A DNA stretch of 64,000 nucleotides from Neptuniibacter sp048548695. GTDB lineage: Bacteria; Pseudomonadota; Gammaproteobacteria; Pseudomonadales; Balneatricaceae. Made by a program: the position numbers and the translations under genes. The notes beneath the pieces are model-generated. The model saw only the letters and a program-made list of their open reading frames with translations. It searched no databases and was not told where the DNA came from. How positions within the stretch are numbered: position 1 is the first letter of the stretch; each line of letters opens with the position of its first letter. Below, one piece after another: positions 52,428 through 60,154 of the stretch. The stretch lies in the NCBI RefSeq assembly GCF_048548695.1, contig NZ_JBLYIF010000005.1; one strand, given 5' to 3'.

Positions 52428-54419
52428 TTAGAAGTAATACACGCTGAGAACATGAAAACTGAGCAGGACCGGTAAGGGCCATGACAGCAAGAGGTGCCCC
52501 CAAAAACCGATAGAACGCAGTCGGCGACCAGTTGCTGGGCGGAGTTTGTACTGCAATCCAATCACGACACTTACCGCTACCCCCAGCAGACTGAGCGCCA
52601 GAAAATTCACCAGTAACCATTGGTTGAGGTGCTGCCCCGCATGCAACCCCGTATGTACAAACAGGATCAGCACACAGCTAAGTGCCAGAATCGTATGCAG
52701 GCTGCGCCAGAAACGGAAACTGCCGAATCCAAGCAAGGGACTGCGCTTCTTCAGCGACATGAGGAGTCCCAGCACGGTTAGACCGAGCAGGGTAAAACCA
52801 GAAATTTGTTTAAACAGGCCGTCATTCCATATCAGATCAAGCCGCAACGGAGCCTGTACTGATTGGCTGACATCCAACCCAGGGATCATCAAAAAAGCCA
52901 GCACTGCAGCCAGTACGGATAATCCGGTCACCATCAGGGTATTACGATCAGTATCCGGCTGAGCTTTTTCAGCACTGCCCACCATCATCTGTACCAGCGG
53001 TTTACAACTACCGCAGGTGGTCGCTGCGCCTGTTGCTTCACCCAGTGCCGTAACCGAGCAACAGCCCGCCTCCATGGCAGCGGTTAATTGCCCCCGGGTC
53101 ACCTGTTTACAGTTACAGATCACCGACGACTCGGGCCACGCCAATGGGTTATCTGCGGTGGATGGATTCCACAGAAAACCGCGCAGGCGAAAACTTATCA
53201 ACTGCCATGGGAATATCATTCGCTGGTGGGTAATGAGTTCCTGTAACCGAGGAATCTCAGCCCACTCACCTATGGAAACCGCTCCGACCAATCGCCACCC
53301 TTTCATGATCAGCTTACGGTAATCGCCATTATCACCCCGCCAAACGACAAATTGTTTCGGGTCGTTGGGCTGATCATCATGCACATCACCCATGCTGAAC
53401 ACGGGAACGCCGACAACCTTTAACCGGGCAATACTGTGTGAACCAAGATAACGACTGGTACCGGCACTGATATGGTCTGCCGCAATTGCCGCCTGTTCAA
53501 AACCGGGGGCAACCAGGCCATAAATCTTTTCGTTATGCTCCGCACACTCGCCAATCGCGTAGATATCGCGGTCACTGGTGCAGAGGTGGTCATCCACCCG
53601 AATGCCTCGGCCAACGCTCAACCAGGCCTTACGGGCTAACTCAATATTGGGACGAATACCGGCGGAAATTAACACCGTATCGCAGGCAATAACTTCGCCA
53701 TTACGCAGTGCCACACCCTCGGCCTTGCCTTCACCTATTACGCCACTCACGCCAGCCCCGGTCACGATGCGAATACCCAGAGACTCGAGTCGTTTCTGCA
53801 GCAAATCAGCGGCCGTGTCATCCAGCTGCTGATTCATGATTCTGGGCGCTTGCTGTACCAGGGTGATGTTGATCAGATTACATTGCAGCGCGCGGGCGGC
53901 TTCCAAACCTAACAGTCCCCCGCCGACCACAACCAAGTCCTGACAACGAGCAGTACGGGCTTTTAATCGCTCCGCATCACGCATGTTGCGAAAGGTGAAA
54001 ACACTGTCCAGCTCGACCCCGTCCATATGTGGCACATGGGCCCGGGAACCGGTGGCCAGCACCAGCTTCTGATAAGGGTATGCAGTGCCTTCAGTATCGA
54101 TGACGCATTTCAGTTCACGGTCGATACTGGCGATTTCAGCACACACAAAACGAAACCCCGGATCCTGTTCCAGGTCGTCCAGAGGCAGCAGCAGGTTATC
54201 GGCACTGTCCTGACCCGCCAATAGCGCACTCAGGCGCACGCGGTCATATGGCTGATAGGGTTCGTTACCAAACAAAATGACCGGCGTATCGATGTGCCGC
54301 TTGCGCAGCTCCTGAATAAAACGGAAGCCAACAGGACCCGCTCCTACTACGAGGATGGCGTCATCCCAACAGATAGATTCTGGCTCTGATGTAGAGGTGG
54401 CAACCGCCTGCATGTTCAT
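52428..54419 (-). CDS. NirB-like flavoprotein/Bfd [2Fe-2S]/cytochrome b membrane fusion
   Basis: A 663-residue fusion. The FAD and NAD domains (about 20-310; VVGAGPVGFRFIQELR, LVVVGGGLLGLEAARAL, ISAGIRPNIELA) and the following GWRLVGAVSIGEWAE segment are those of the N-terminal half of NAD(P)H nitrite reductase NirB. A Bfd-like [2Fe-2S] domain follows with CNCKQV and TTCGSCKPLV (about 425-475). In place of the NirB sirohaem domain there are about five membrane segments (about 490-663) with paired His (SLHTILALS; FVHTGLHAGQH; WGHLL; SFHVLS) suited to b-type haems. I infer NADH oxidation in the cytoplasm and electron transfer across the membrane to the haem proteins encoded downstream. First gene of the operon. 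Confidence 0.88.
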   Translation of the reverse strand: MNMQAVATSTSEPESICWDDAILVVGAGPVGFRFIQELRKRHIDTPVILFGNEPYQPYDRVRLSALLAGQDSADNLLLPLDDLEQDPGFRFVCAEIASIDRELKCVIDTEGTAYPYQKLVLATGSRAHVPHMDGVELDSVFTFRNMRDAERLKARTARCQDLVVVGGGLLGLEAARALQCNLINITLVQQAPRIMNQQLDDTAADLLQKRLESLGIRIVTGAGVSGVIGEGKAEGVALRNGEVIACDTVLISAGIRPNIELARKAWLSVGRGIRVDDHLCTSDRDIYAIGECAEHNEKIYGLVAPGFEQAAIAADHISAGTSRYLGSHSIARLKVVGVPVFSMGDVHDDQPNDPKQFVVWRGDNGDYRKLIMKGWRLVGAVSIGEWAEIPRLQELITHQRMIFPWQLISFRLRGFLWNPSTADNPLAWPESSVICNCKQVTRGQLTAAMEAGCCSVTALGEATGAATTCGSCKPLVQMMVGSAEKAQPDTDRNTLMVTGLSVLAAVLAFLMIPGLDVSQSVQAPLRLDLIWNDGLFKQISGFTLLGLTVLGLLMSLKKRSPLLGFGSFRFWRSLHTILALSCVLILFVHTGLHAGQHLNQWLLVNFLALSLLGVAVSVVIGLQYKLRPATGRRLRSIGFWGHLLLSWPLPVLLSFHVLSVYYF

Positions 54420-54530
54420 ATCTGGCTCTGTTACAGTTCATTTTGTACACAACATGAGCACAGCAAAAGCTTTGCCAAAAGCATTATATAAGTATAATCT
54501 AATATTTTTTATCTATATAAATCATGCCCT

Positions 54531-54559
54531 TACATAACAGCAAGCAACATATAAGACAA
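54531..54559 (-). promoter_or_regulatory. candidate sigma-70 promoter of the haem/globin operon
   Basis: On the minus strand TTGTCT (54554-54559) and TATGTA (54531-54536) are 17 bp apart. The region is AT-rich and other pairs are possible, including one whose -35 element lies within the NsrR-like site. Confidence 0.4.
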
Positions 54560-54564
54560 CCCAA

Positions 54565-54587
54565 AAGATGTATTTGAAATGCACTAA
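54565..54587 (-). promoter_or_regulatory. NsrR-like operator
   Basis: The plus strand reads AAGATGTATTT, G, AAATGCACTAA. The published NsrR operator of E. coli and relatives is an 11-1-11 palindrome built on AAGATGYATTT. The first half matches 11 of 11 and the second half 7 of 11. It lies about 146 bp before the ATG of the flavocytochrome gene and just upstream of the candidate promoter. NsrR is a nitric oxide-sensitive repressor with an Fe-S cluster. Confidence 0.7.
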
Positions 54588-54652
54588 AAGGGGTATTTTT
54601 TCGCGCTTGCAGCAAAGCACGCACCGAAAAGACGCAAATAAAGGAACAGTCA

Positions 54653-54667
54653 GTTGATTAAATCAAC
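54653..54667. promoter_or_regulatory. FNR-like palindrome with non-canonical spacing
   Basis: GTTGATT and AATCAAC flank a single central A. The half-sites TTGAT/ATCAA are those of FNR/Anr, but they are separated by three bases instead of four, so binding is doubtful. Confidence 0.25.
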
Positions 54668-54718
54668 CGCCCCAGACTGTATATAAGCCGGAGCGGTTAA
54701 CTAAGGCGAATTAATTGA

Positions 54719-55291
54719 TCAGCGAATCACTAGATCGGGTAACCAGCGGTGCTTACGTTCAATCGGGTCACGCAGGTTTTCATGTAACGGTGGGATATTC
54801 AGGTCGGCCGGCGGAGAAGCCAGATTATTGAGGTCAATCGCTTGCGCCTGACCGGTGATCTGGCCGTCCTTCAGCTGCATCTGGTAGTAGATGCCATTCC
54901 AGAAATTAGCCCCAAACTCATCCGGCGACTTAAACATAAATAGCAGATCATGCTCCAGCCAGCGAAGATCATCACCGCTGACCAGGTGCGGCTGTTCATA
55001 GGGGTAAGGCAGATGACACCAGAGCTCAGGCCCTTCGAGGCATTTCATCTCTTTCATAGAAAGGAAAAAATCTTTAAACCTGGCATGGTCCATATGCAGA
55101 GAGTAGTGAGCGCCCTCTGCCTGGGGTTTAAACGTGATCGTGCCTACCGGGATTTCCATACCGGTTTTATCCAGCAGGTAGATCACTTTATCACCGGCCA
55201 ACGGTTCGGCTGTGGCCATAGCAGCCCATAGCCAGCAGAGAAGCAGGGGCCAGAGGCGTATGGAGCCACGAGATATTTTATTACTTCGCAT
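54719..55291 (-). CDS. exported hypothetical protein
   Basis: A 190-residue protein I cannot assign to a named family. It has a signal peptide (basic MRSNKISRGSIRLWP, hydrophobic LLLCWLWAAMATA, cleavage near ATAEP). The mature part is a mostly beta protein with GDKVIYLLDKTGMEIPVGTI near the start and conserved-looking aromatic residues. Two Cys (MKCLEGPELWCHLPYP) could form a disulfide. The ATG at 55291 with GGAGAG upstream was chosen over 55321, which has no ribosome site. It precedes the haem/globin operon on the same strand, but the 299-bp gap with regulatory sites suggests separate transcription. Confidence 0.7.
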   Translation of the reverse strand: MRSNKISRGSIRLWPLLLCWLWAAMATAEPLAGDKVIYLLDKTGMEIPVGTITFKPQAEGAHYSLHMDHARFKDFFLSMKEMKCLEGPELWCHLPYPYEQPHLVSGDDLRWLEHDLLFMFKSPDEFGANFWNGIYYQMQLKDGQITGQAQAIDLNNLASPPADLNIPPLHENLRDPIERKHRWLPDLVIR

Positions 55292-55404
55292 CAGACTCTC
55301 CGTTGTTGTTATTTTAGACATCAGTAATTCTGCAGTAGCATTTATTGACTATTAATAACTCTACATACAAATATGCAATGCCGCTAATAAAGAAACGGTA
55401 AAGA

Positions 55405-56595
55405 TTAAAGGCAGCCCACCACCTGATTGCACCAATGTAGTGCTTCTTCATGAATCGGCCGATATGCCTCTCGCTCCTCTGCGCTTAAAGCCGACCAAAC
55501 ACCATCGCAATAGGCGGTTACCCGACTAAGGAGCGCCCCCAGATCGCCATTGCCACCATTCAGCGCCCGTTTTACCTCAAGCGCGATAGGCAGTTGCGGC
55601 ATCAATTCATCACGCTCGATATCTAACAGGGCATCTAAACCAGAAATCACCCCAGCCAGAAAAGCAGTTGACGGTTCGACTGAACGACTTTCCTGAGCCA
55701 ACTGTTCACACATACGGGCCTTGATCAGCAACAGCCGCATAAGCTCCTGGGGTTTGTTCTGATAACGACTAACAGAAAACAGCAATAACCACTTACGTAG
55801 CTCATTCATGCCCAGCAAAATAATTGCTTCCTGAATGCTACTGATCTGTCGGTGGCCTCTGAATACTGCCGAATTGACCAGTTTCAGCAGACCAACAACC
55901 AGAGAGGGATCACGCTTAATTAATTCTTCCAGAGTCTGCGGAGACGTTTCCGGGTCATGCGCTTCTGCAATCAGCTGTAACATCACCGTCTCTTGCAAAC
56001 TTAAACGTCGGCCATTTACCGGTCTCGGCCGAGCAAAAAAACTGCCCTGGAACAGCGGCACTTCCAGTGCACTGCAGGCTTCATAGTCGGCATAGTTGTT
56101 AATACCCGTCACCAGTAAATCGGCATCCATGGCCAGTAGCGTCCTGGCATGTTTTTCCAATGCTTGCAGTGAAAAACGTGTCAGATCCAGCTTGATCAAG
56201 TCAGCCAAGGCTCTGACATGTCGCGGAGCATCCACGGCCACAACCAACCGATAGCCACGGTCATTCAACTGTTTCAAGTACTTAAGATCATCCGCGGTAA
56301 CCCTATCCATCTCTGACAGCACCAACTCCAGAACAAGCCGATTTGGCATGACTGAGGGCACGACATAGGTTCGCAGCCAATCCAGAGAGATGGTGATAAT
56401 TGCAGGCAGTATCCGCAACTGTCCCTGATCCAGAATACTGCAACAGGTATCGAGCAGCAGATCATTACACACATCAGGTTCCGGAGGTTGCTCCAGCAAC
56501 GGCAGATCCGGATGCGCGATACGCAGGTTATAGGCAAAGGTTTCCAGTTGACGGTCAAAAACCGGTTGCCGGGCGAATAGCATTTCGCAGGACAT
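55405..56595 (-). CDS. HDOD-domain signalling protein with EAL-like N-terminus (CdgJ/YuxH type)
   Basis: A 396-residue protein. The N-terminal EAL-like domain starts MLFARQPVFDRQLETFAYNL and includes LKLDLTR-type strands (LADLIKLDLTRFS), but the EAL catalytic Glu signature is not preserved (ISLDWLRTYVV stands where EVS/EAL-type motifs occur). It is therefore probably inactive against cyclic di-GMP. The HDOD domain follows (LEELIKRDPSLVVGLLKLVNSAVF; SSIQEAIILLGMNELRKWLL). This architecture is that of CdgJ and related motility/biofilm regulators. Start at the ATG 56595 is inferred from the family N-terminus. Confidence 0.88.
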   Translation of the reverse strand: MSCEMLFARQPVFDRQLETFAYNLRIAHPDLPLLEQPPEPDVCNDLLLDTCCSILDQGQLRILPAIITISLDWLRTYVVPSVMPNRLVLELVLSEMDRVTADDLKYLKQLNDRGYRLVVAVDAPRHVRALADLIKLDLTRFSLQALEKHARTLLAMDADLLVTGINNYADYEACSALEVPLFQGSFFARPRPVNGRRLSLQETVMLQLIAEAHDPETSPQTLEELIKRDPSLVVGLLKLVNSAVFRGHRQISSIQEAIILLGMNELRKWLLLFSVSRYQNKPQELMRLLLIKARMCEQLAQESRSVEPSTAFLAGVISGLDALLDIERDELMPQLPIALEVKRALNGGNGDLGALLSRVTAYCDGVWSALSAEEREAYRPIHEEALHWCNQVVGCL

Positions 56596-56744
56596 AGTAT
56601 TCAAAGGATCCAGAAACGATAAGGTATTGCGCACTCAGACTAACAGTAACAACAACTTAGGCGGCGCGCAGCTTTACACGAAAGGATAGCACTTACATTG
56701 AGTCAGGTTAATGACTTTTATAGGGAGCGGGTAATTACAAGCAT

Positions 56745-56757
56745 TGGTGCAGATGGG
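56745..56757 (-). tRNA. 3' end of a tRNA-Leu copy at the gap edge (fragment)
   Basis: The 13 bases left of the gap equal the 3' terminus (acceptor stem plus CCA) of the intact tRNA-Leu at 56997-57083. The flank further left differs from the spacer between the copies, so this is the outer end of the array. Confidence 0.75.
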
Positions 56758-56854
56758 NNNNNNNNNNNNNNNNNNNNNNNNNNNNNNNNNNNNNNNNNNN
56801 NNNNNNNNNNNNNNNNNNNNNNNNNNNNNNNNNNNNNNNNNNNNNNNNNNNNNN
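56758..56854. other. assembly gap (97 N)
   Basis: A run of 97 undetermined bases inside the tRNA-Leu array. Both edges are tRNA-Leu sequence, so the assembler probably failed on identical tandem copies. The true length is unknown. Confidence 0.99.
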
Positions 56855-56931
56855 GGGGAGACTCGAACTCCCACGCCCGTGAAGGCACTAGCACCTGAAG
56901 CTAGCGTGTCTACCAATTCCACCACATCTGC
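56855..56931 (-). tRNA. tRNA-Leu (CAG), lacking its 3' end at the gap
   Basis: 77 bases identical to the intact neighbour from the 5' G through most of the T-arm; the last ten bases of the 87-base tRNA fall in or across the gap. Anticodon CAG. Confidence 0.85.
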
Positions 56932-56996
56932 GTATTCAGCTGACTTTTTACAGGCTCAGCGACCTGTTCTTTCGCACCGTCTGACATGGCGTCAGA

Positions 56997-57083
56997 TGGT
57001 GCAGATGGGGAGACTCGAACTCCCACGCCCGTGAAGGCACTAGCACCTGAAGCTAGCGTGTCTACCAATTCCACCACATCTGC
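56997..57083 (-). tRNA. tRNA-Leu (CAG)
   Basis: An intact 87-base class II tRNA on the minus strand: GCAGATGTGGTGGAATTGG at the 5' end, anticodon loop TTCAGGT (anticodon CAG), a long variable arm, GTTCGAGTC T-loop and encoded CCA. It is separated from the next copy by a 65-bp spacer. Confidence 0.97.
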
Positions 57084-57179
57084 GTCGAAAGTGGGGCGCA
57101 TTATATAGAGCAAACCCGCCTTTGTGAAGACTGCCCTAGATTTATTTTTACCGCCAAATGACGACTTATCTGACTATGA

Positions 57180-58061
57180 TCAGATGCCCGAAAGGCAGTG
57201 CTGCAGGCGCTGACCAAGCTGCTGCAGGTATACGGCATAATCGGCTTCAGGAGCCAGGTCACTGGCCAGCGGATCAAGGGTCGCTGTCGTCACCGTAAGG
57301 CCATCGATCAAGCGCGTGATCAACCCTGCCTCAAACTGCGGCTCCACAAAGATACACCGGGCGTCACCTGAACGCAGCAAACGCCGAATTGCAGCAGTTT
57401 TACGCGCCCCCGGAGGCATCCCCGGTTCCACCGCCAGATACGCCACCTGATTTAAGCCATAGTGCGCAACCAGCCGCGAAAAAGCGTCATGAAATACCAC
57501 AAAACCCACATTCCTCAATGGCTGCAGCAACACTCGGTTATACTCGTCCGCCTCGCTTAATGTTGCGACAAACCGCTGATAGTTCTGTTCAATCTTTTCC
57601 GCCTGTGCTGGCCGCAACTGCTGCAATTGCTGTCGGAGTCTCGCTGCAAATGTCAGTACCGCATCAGGGTCCAACCAGATATGTGGGTCCAGCCCTGCAT
57701 GTTGGTGGCCATCCCCAGCATCATGCTCATGGATCTGATCAATTGCCTCATCGTGTAGCCACTGTAACTGCAAAGCACTGCTGGTTTGCAATGGCCGTTG
57801 CAGGAATGGCTCAAGCGAGGGCCCTATCCAAACCACCAAGTCAGCCCGATAGAGCGCCTTTAGCTGAGATGGCTTTAAACTGAAATGATGCGGTGAGCTA
57901 CCCGCAGGCACCAGCACTTCGCTTTGTCCTACCTCAAGCAGCAGGCTATCAGCAATCAACTGTACTGGTCTGATCGACGCCACCACGTTAAGCGACTCAG
58001 CAGGTACAGCGACGCTGTACAAGCAACAAAGTAGACAGAGAATAGACTTCACAACAGGCAC
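57180..58061 (-). CDS. znuA: zinc ABC transporter substrate-binding protein
   Basis: ZnuA binds zinc in the periplasm and delivers it to ZnuBC. The 293-residue protein has a signal peptide (ILCLLCCLYSVAVPAES), the first His ligand in AGSSPHHFSL, a His-rich loop HEHDAGDGHQHAGLDPHIW with the second ligand region, and the third in VVFHDAFSRL. The acidic ligand region is near the C-terminus. The start codon is GTG (58061, or GTG 58052) and no strong ribosome site is seen. It is divergent from zur, with a Zur box in the 52-bp gap. Confidence 0.95.
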   Translation of the reverse strand: MPVVKSILCLLCCLYSVAVPAESLNVVASIRPVQLIADSLLLEVGQSEVLVPAGSSPHHFSLKPSQLKALYRADLVVWIGPSLEPFLQRPLQTSSALQLQWLHDEAIDQIHEHDAGDGHQHAGLDPHIWLDPDAVLTFAARLRQQLQQLRPAQAEKIEQNYQRFVATLSEADEYNRVLLQPLRNVGFVVFHDAFSRLVAHYGLNQVAYLAVEPGMPPGARKTAAIRRLLRSGDARCIFVEPQFEAGLITRLIDGLTVTTATLDPLASDLAPEADYAVYLQQLGQRLQHCLSGI

Positions 58062-58075
58062 TCACAAAAAAATCG

Positions 58076-58090
58076 CGTTACACTATAACA
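58076..58090. promoter_or_regulatory. Zur box between znuA and zur
   Basis: CGTTACACTATAACA matches the gammaproteobacterial Zur core TGTTATAnTATAACA at all but two positions. It lies 14 bp from the znuA start and 23 bp from the zur start, so zinc-bound Zur can repress both directions. Confidence 0.75.
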
Positions 58091-58113
58091 TTATACAGCT
58101 TACAGGATAATCT

Positions 58114-58602
58114 ATGGCCTCCGTTTCTCTGGCATTTGATCCTAACCACAATCACAGCACGTGCCGCAAACAAGCATTGGCCAAAGCCAAGCAGCTTTGC
58201 CACGAGCGGAAACTGCGCATGACGCCAATTCGCGAGTTGGTGCTGGATACCATCTGGCAAAGCCACAAGCCACTGGGTGCTTACGAACTGCTGCCCACCC
58301 TGTCCGAAGCGGGATTCAACTCAGCACCGCCAACCGTTTATCGCGCGCTGGAGTTCCTGCAAGAACAGGGACTGGTCCACCGGATTGCCCTGCTCAACGC
58401 CTTCATCGGCTGTCCCCATCCCGGCGCCAAGCACCATTGCTCATTTCTGATCTGCCAGCACTGCGGTAATACTCAGGAACTGGATATGCAGGCAGTCTCA
58501 GCGCAGATTAACCTTCAAGCCGCTGATCTGGGATTTACCCCGCAGCAGCAATCACTTGAGGTGCTGGGACTGTGCCGGAATTGCCAGGAGCAGCAACCAT
58601 GA
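58114..58602 (+). CDS. zur: zinc uptake regulator (Fur family)
   Basis: A 162-residue Fur-family repressor that senses zinc. The N-terminal winged helix (LRMTPIRELVLDTIWQ; GFNSAPPTVYRALEFLQEQGLVHR, in two parts) is followed by the dimer domain. That domain carries the structural zinc Cys pair in LICQHCGNTQ and a C-terminal pair in GLCRNCQEQ. The segment FIGCPHPGAKHHCSFLIC is the Zur form (Fur has HHDH). Its stop overlaps the znuC ATG by four bases. Confidence 0.94.
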   Translation: MASVSLAFDPNHNHSTCRKQALAKAKQLCHERKLRMTPIRELVLDTIWQSHKPLGAYELLPTLSEAGFNSAPPTVYRALEFLQEQGLVHRIALLNAFIGCPHPGAKHHCSFLICQHCGNTQELDMQAVSAQINLQAADLGFTPQQQSLEVLGLCRNCQEQQP

Positions 58603-59366
58603 GCCATACCCACGAAGCCCTGATCAGCCTGCAACAGATCAATCACCACTTTGGCGGCAATCACGTTTTACAGTCCGTCAATGTCGAATTTCACCGCGGC
58701 TGCATCACCACCCTTATCGGCCCCAACGGCGCGGGTAAAACCACACTGATCAGAGTTTTACTGGGGTTACTGAAACCGGATAGCGGAAAGGTCTGGCGCC
58801 AGCCAGACCTGCGCATCGGCTATATGCCGCAAAAACTGCAGATTGATAAAACCTTCCCACTCACGGTTAAGCGTTTCCTCGAAACCAGCCAGTGCCGGGA
58901 CACACAACGGTTGCAGGCCGCCCTGAAAGACGTGGGAGCCAGCGCCCTCTGGCAGCAATCGATTCACGACCTGTCGGGCGGTGAAATGCAGCGCATTTTG
59001 CTGGCACGGGCACTGCTGCGAGACCCCGAACTGCTGGTACTCGACGAGCCCGTGCAGGGGGTCGATATCAATGGCCAGTTAGAGCTTTACAGTCTGATTG
59101 AGCGCATCCGTGACCAACGGGGCTGCGGTGTAGTCATGGTCAGCCATGACCTGCATCTGGTCATGGCTGCTACCGACCATGTGGTTTGCATCAATCATCA
59201 CGTTTGCTGCTCCGGCCACCCGGAACATGTCACCAATGACCCGGCGTTTGTCGAGCTGTTTGGTCAGCGCGGGGCCGAGCAGCTGGCAATCTATAACCAT
59301 AACCACAATCACCGTCATACCGTGCACGGCGATATTGTCACAACCCATAACTGCGAGCACCACTGA
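58599..59366 (+). CDS. znuC: zinc ABC transporter ATP-binding protein
   Basis: The 255-residue ATPase of the zinc importer. Walker A IGPNGAGKTTLIRVL, signature LSGGEMQRILLARALL, Walker B LLVLDEPVQGVD and switch His VMVSHDLHL are intact. The C-terminus is His-rich (YNHNHNHRHTVHGDIVTTHN), as in other ZnuC proteins, and may bind zinc. The ATG at 58599 overlaps the zur stop (ATGA), and its own stop shares a base with the znuB start (TGATG). Confidence 0.95.
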   Translation: MSHTHEALISLQQINHHFGGNHVLQSVNVEFHRGCITTLIGPNGAGKTTLIRVLLGLLKPDSGKVWRQPDLRIGYMPQKLQIDKTFPLTVKRFLETSQCRDTQRLQAALKDVGASALWQQSIHDLSGGEMQRILLARALLRDPELLVLDEPVQGVDINGQLELYSLIERIRDQRGCGVVMVSHDLHLVMAATDHVVCINHHVCCSGHPEHVTNDPAFVELFGQRGAEQLAIYNHNHNHRHTVHGDIVTTHNCEHH

Positions 59367-60154
59367 TGGAGATGTTTCTGATATATGCCCTGATCGGCGG
59401 GCTGGGTGTCGCAACCATCGCCGGACCTCTGGGTGCTTTTGTCGTCTGGCGCCGCATGGCTTATTTTGGTGACACCCTGGCGCACTCCGCCTTGCTTGGT
59501 GTTGCCTTGGGTTTTCTGCTGGATATCAACCTCAATCTGGCCATTATTGCCTGCTGCGTGGGCTTGTCCCTGCTACTGGTCAGCCTGCAACGCCAGCATC
59601 TGGTGGCCACAGACACGCTGTTGGGCATCATGGCCCACAGCGCCCTGTCACTGGGTCTGGTTGCGGTCGCCCTGCTGGAGATACGAATCGACCTGATGGC
59701 TTACCTGTTTGGCGACCTGTTAGCGATTGGGCCACAACAACTGGCCTGGATCTACGGCGGAGGATTATTGGTACTGGCGCTGCTGTACCGGCTGTGGCAA
59801 CCATTGCTGGCAATCACCATCAATGAGGAGCTGGCCCGGGTAGAGGGTGTCAACGTGACCCTGATTCGCCTCTGCCTGATGTTGCTAATCGCGGTGGTGA
59901 TTGCCATCGCCATGAAAATTGTCGGCCTGCTGCTGATCACGTCACTGCTGATTATTCCGGCCGCCACGGCCCGGCGGCTAGCCAGTTCACCGGAGCAAAT
60001 GGCCATTGGTGCCGCCGTCTGTGGCTGTTTAGCCGTGTCCGGCGGCCTATTGCTGTCATGGTTTGGTGATACGCCGGCCGGTCCATCCGTGGTGGTTATT
60101 GCATTACTGTTGTTTATTATCAGCTACTTGTTACCACAACGCCTTACCGCATGA
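59366..60154 (+). CDS. znuB: zinc ABC transporter permease
   Basis: The 262-residue ABC-3 family membrane component of ZnuABC. It has about eight membrane spans, starts with LIGGLGVATIAGPLGAFVVW and has the family RRMAYFGDTLAHSALLGVALG coupling segment (in two parts). Translationally coupled on both sides: one-base overlap with znuC and a four-base overlap with the MATE gene downstream. Confidence 0.95.
   Translation: MEMFLIYALIGGLGVATIAGPLGAFVVWRRMAYFGDTLAHSALLGVALGFLLDINLNLAIIACCVGLSLLLVSLQRQHLVATDTLLGIMAHSALSLGLVAVALLEIRIDLMAYLFGDLLAIGPQQLAWIYGGGLLVLALLYRLWQPLLAITINEELARVEGVNVTLIRLCLMLLIAVVIAIAMKIVGLLLITSLLIIPAATARRLASSPEQMAIGAAVCGCLAVSGGLLLSWFGDTPAGPSVVVIALLLFIISYLLPQRLTA

Noticed and set aside
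56674..57113. ORFs such as MVELVDTLASGASAF on the minus strand and others crossing the N run
   Set aside because: These are translations of tRNA-Leu and of undetermined bases, a well-known annotation artefact.
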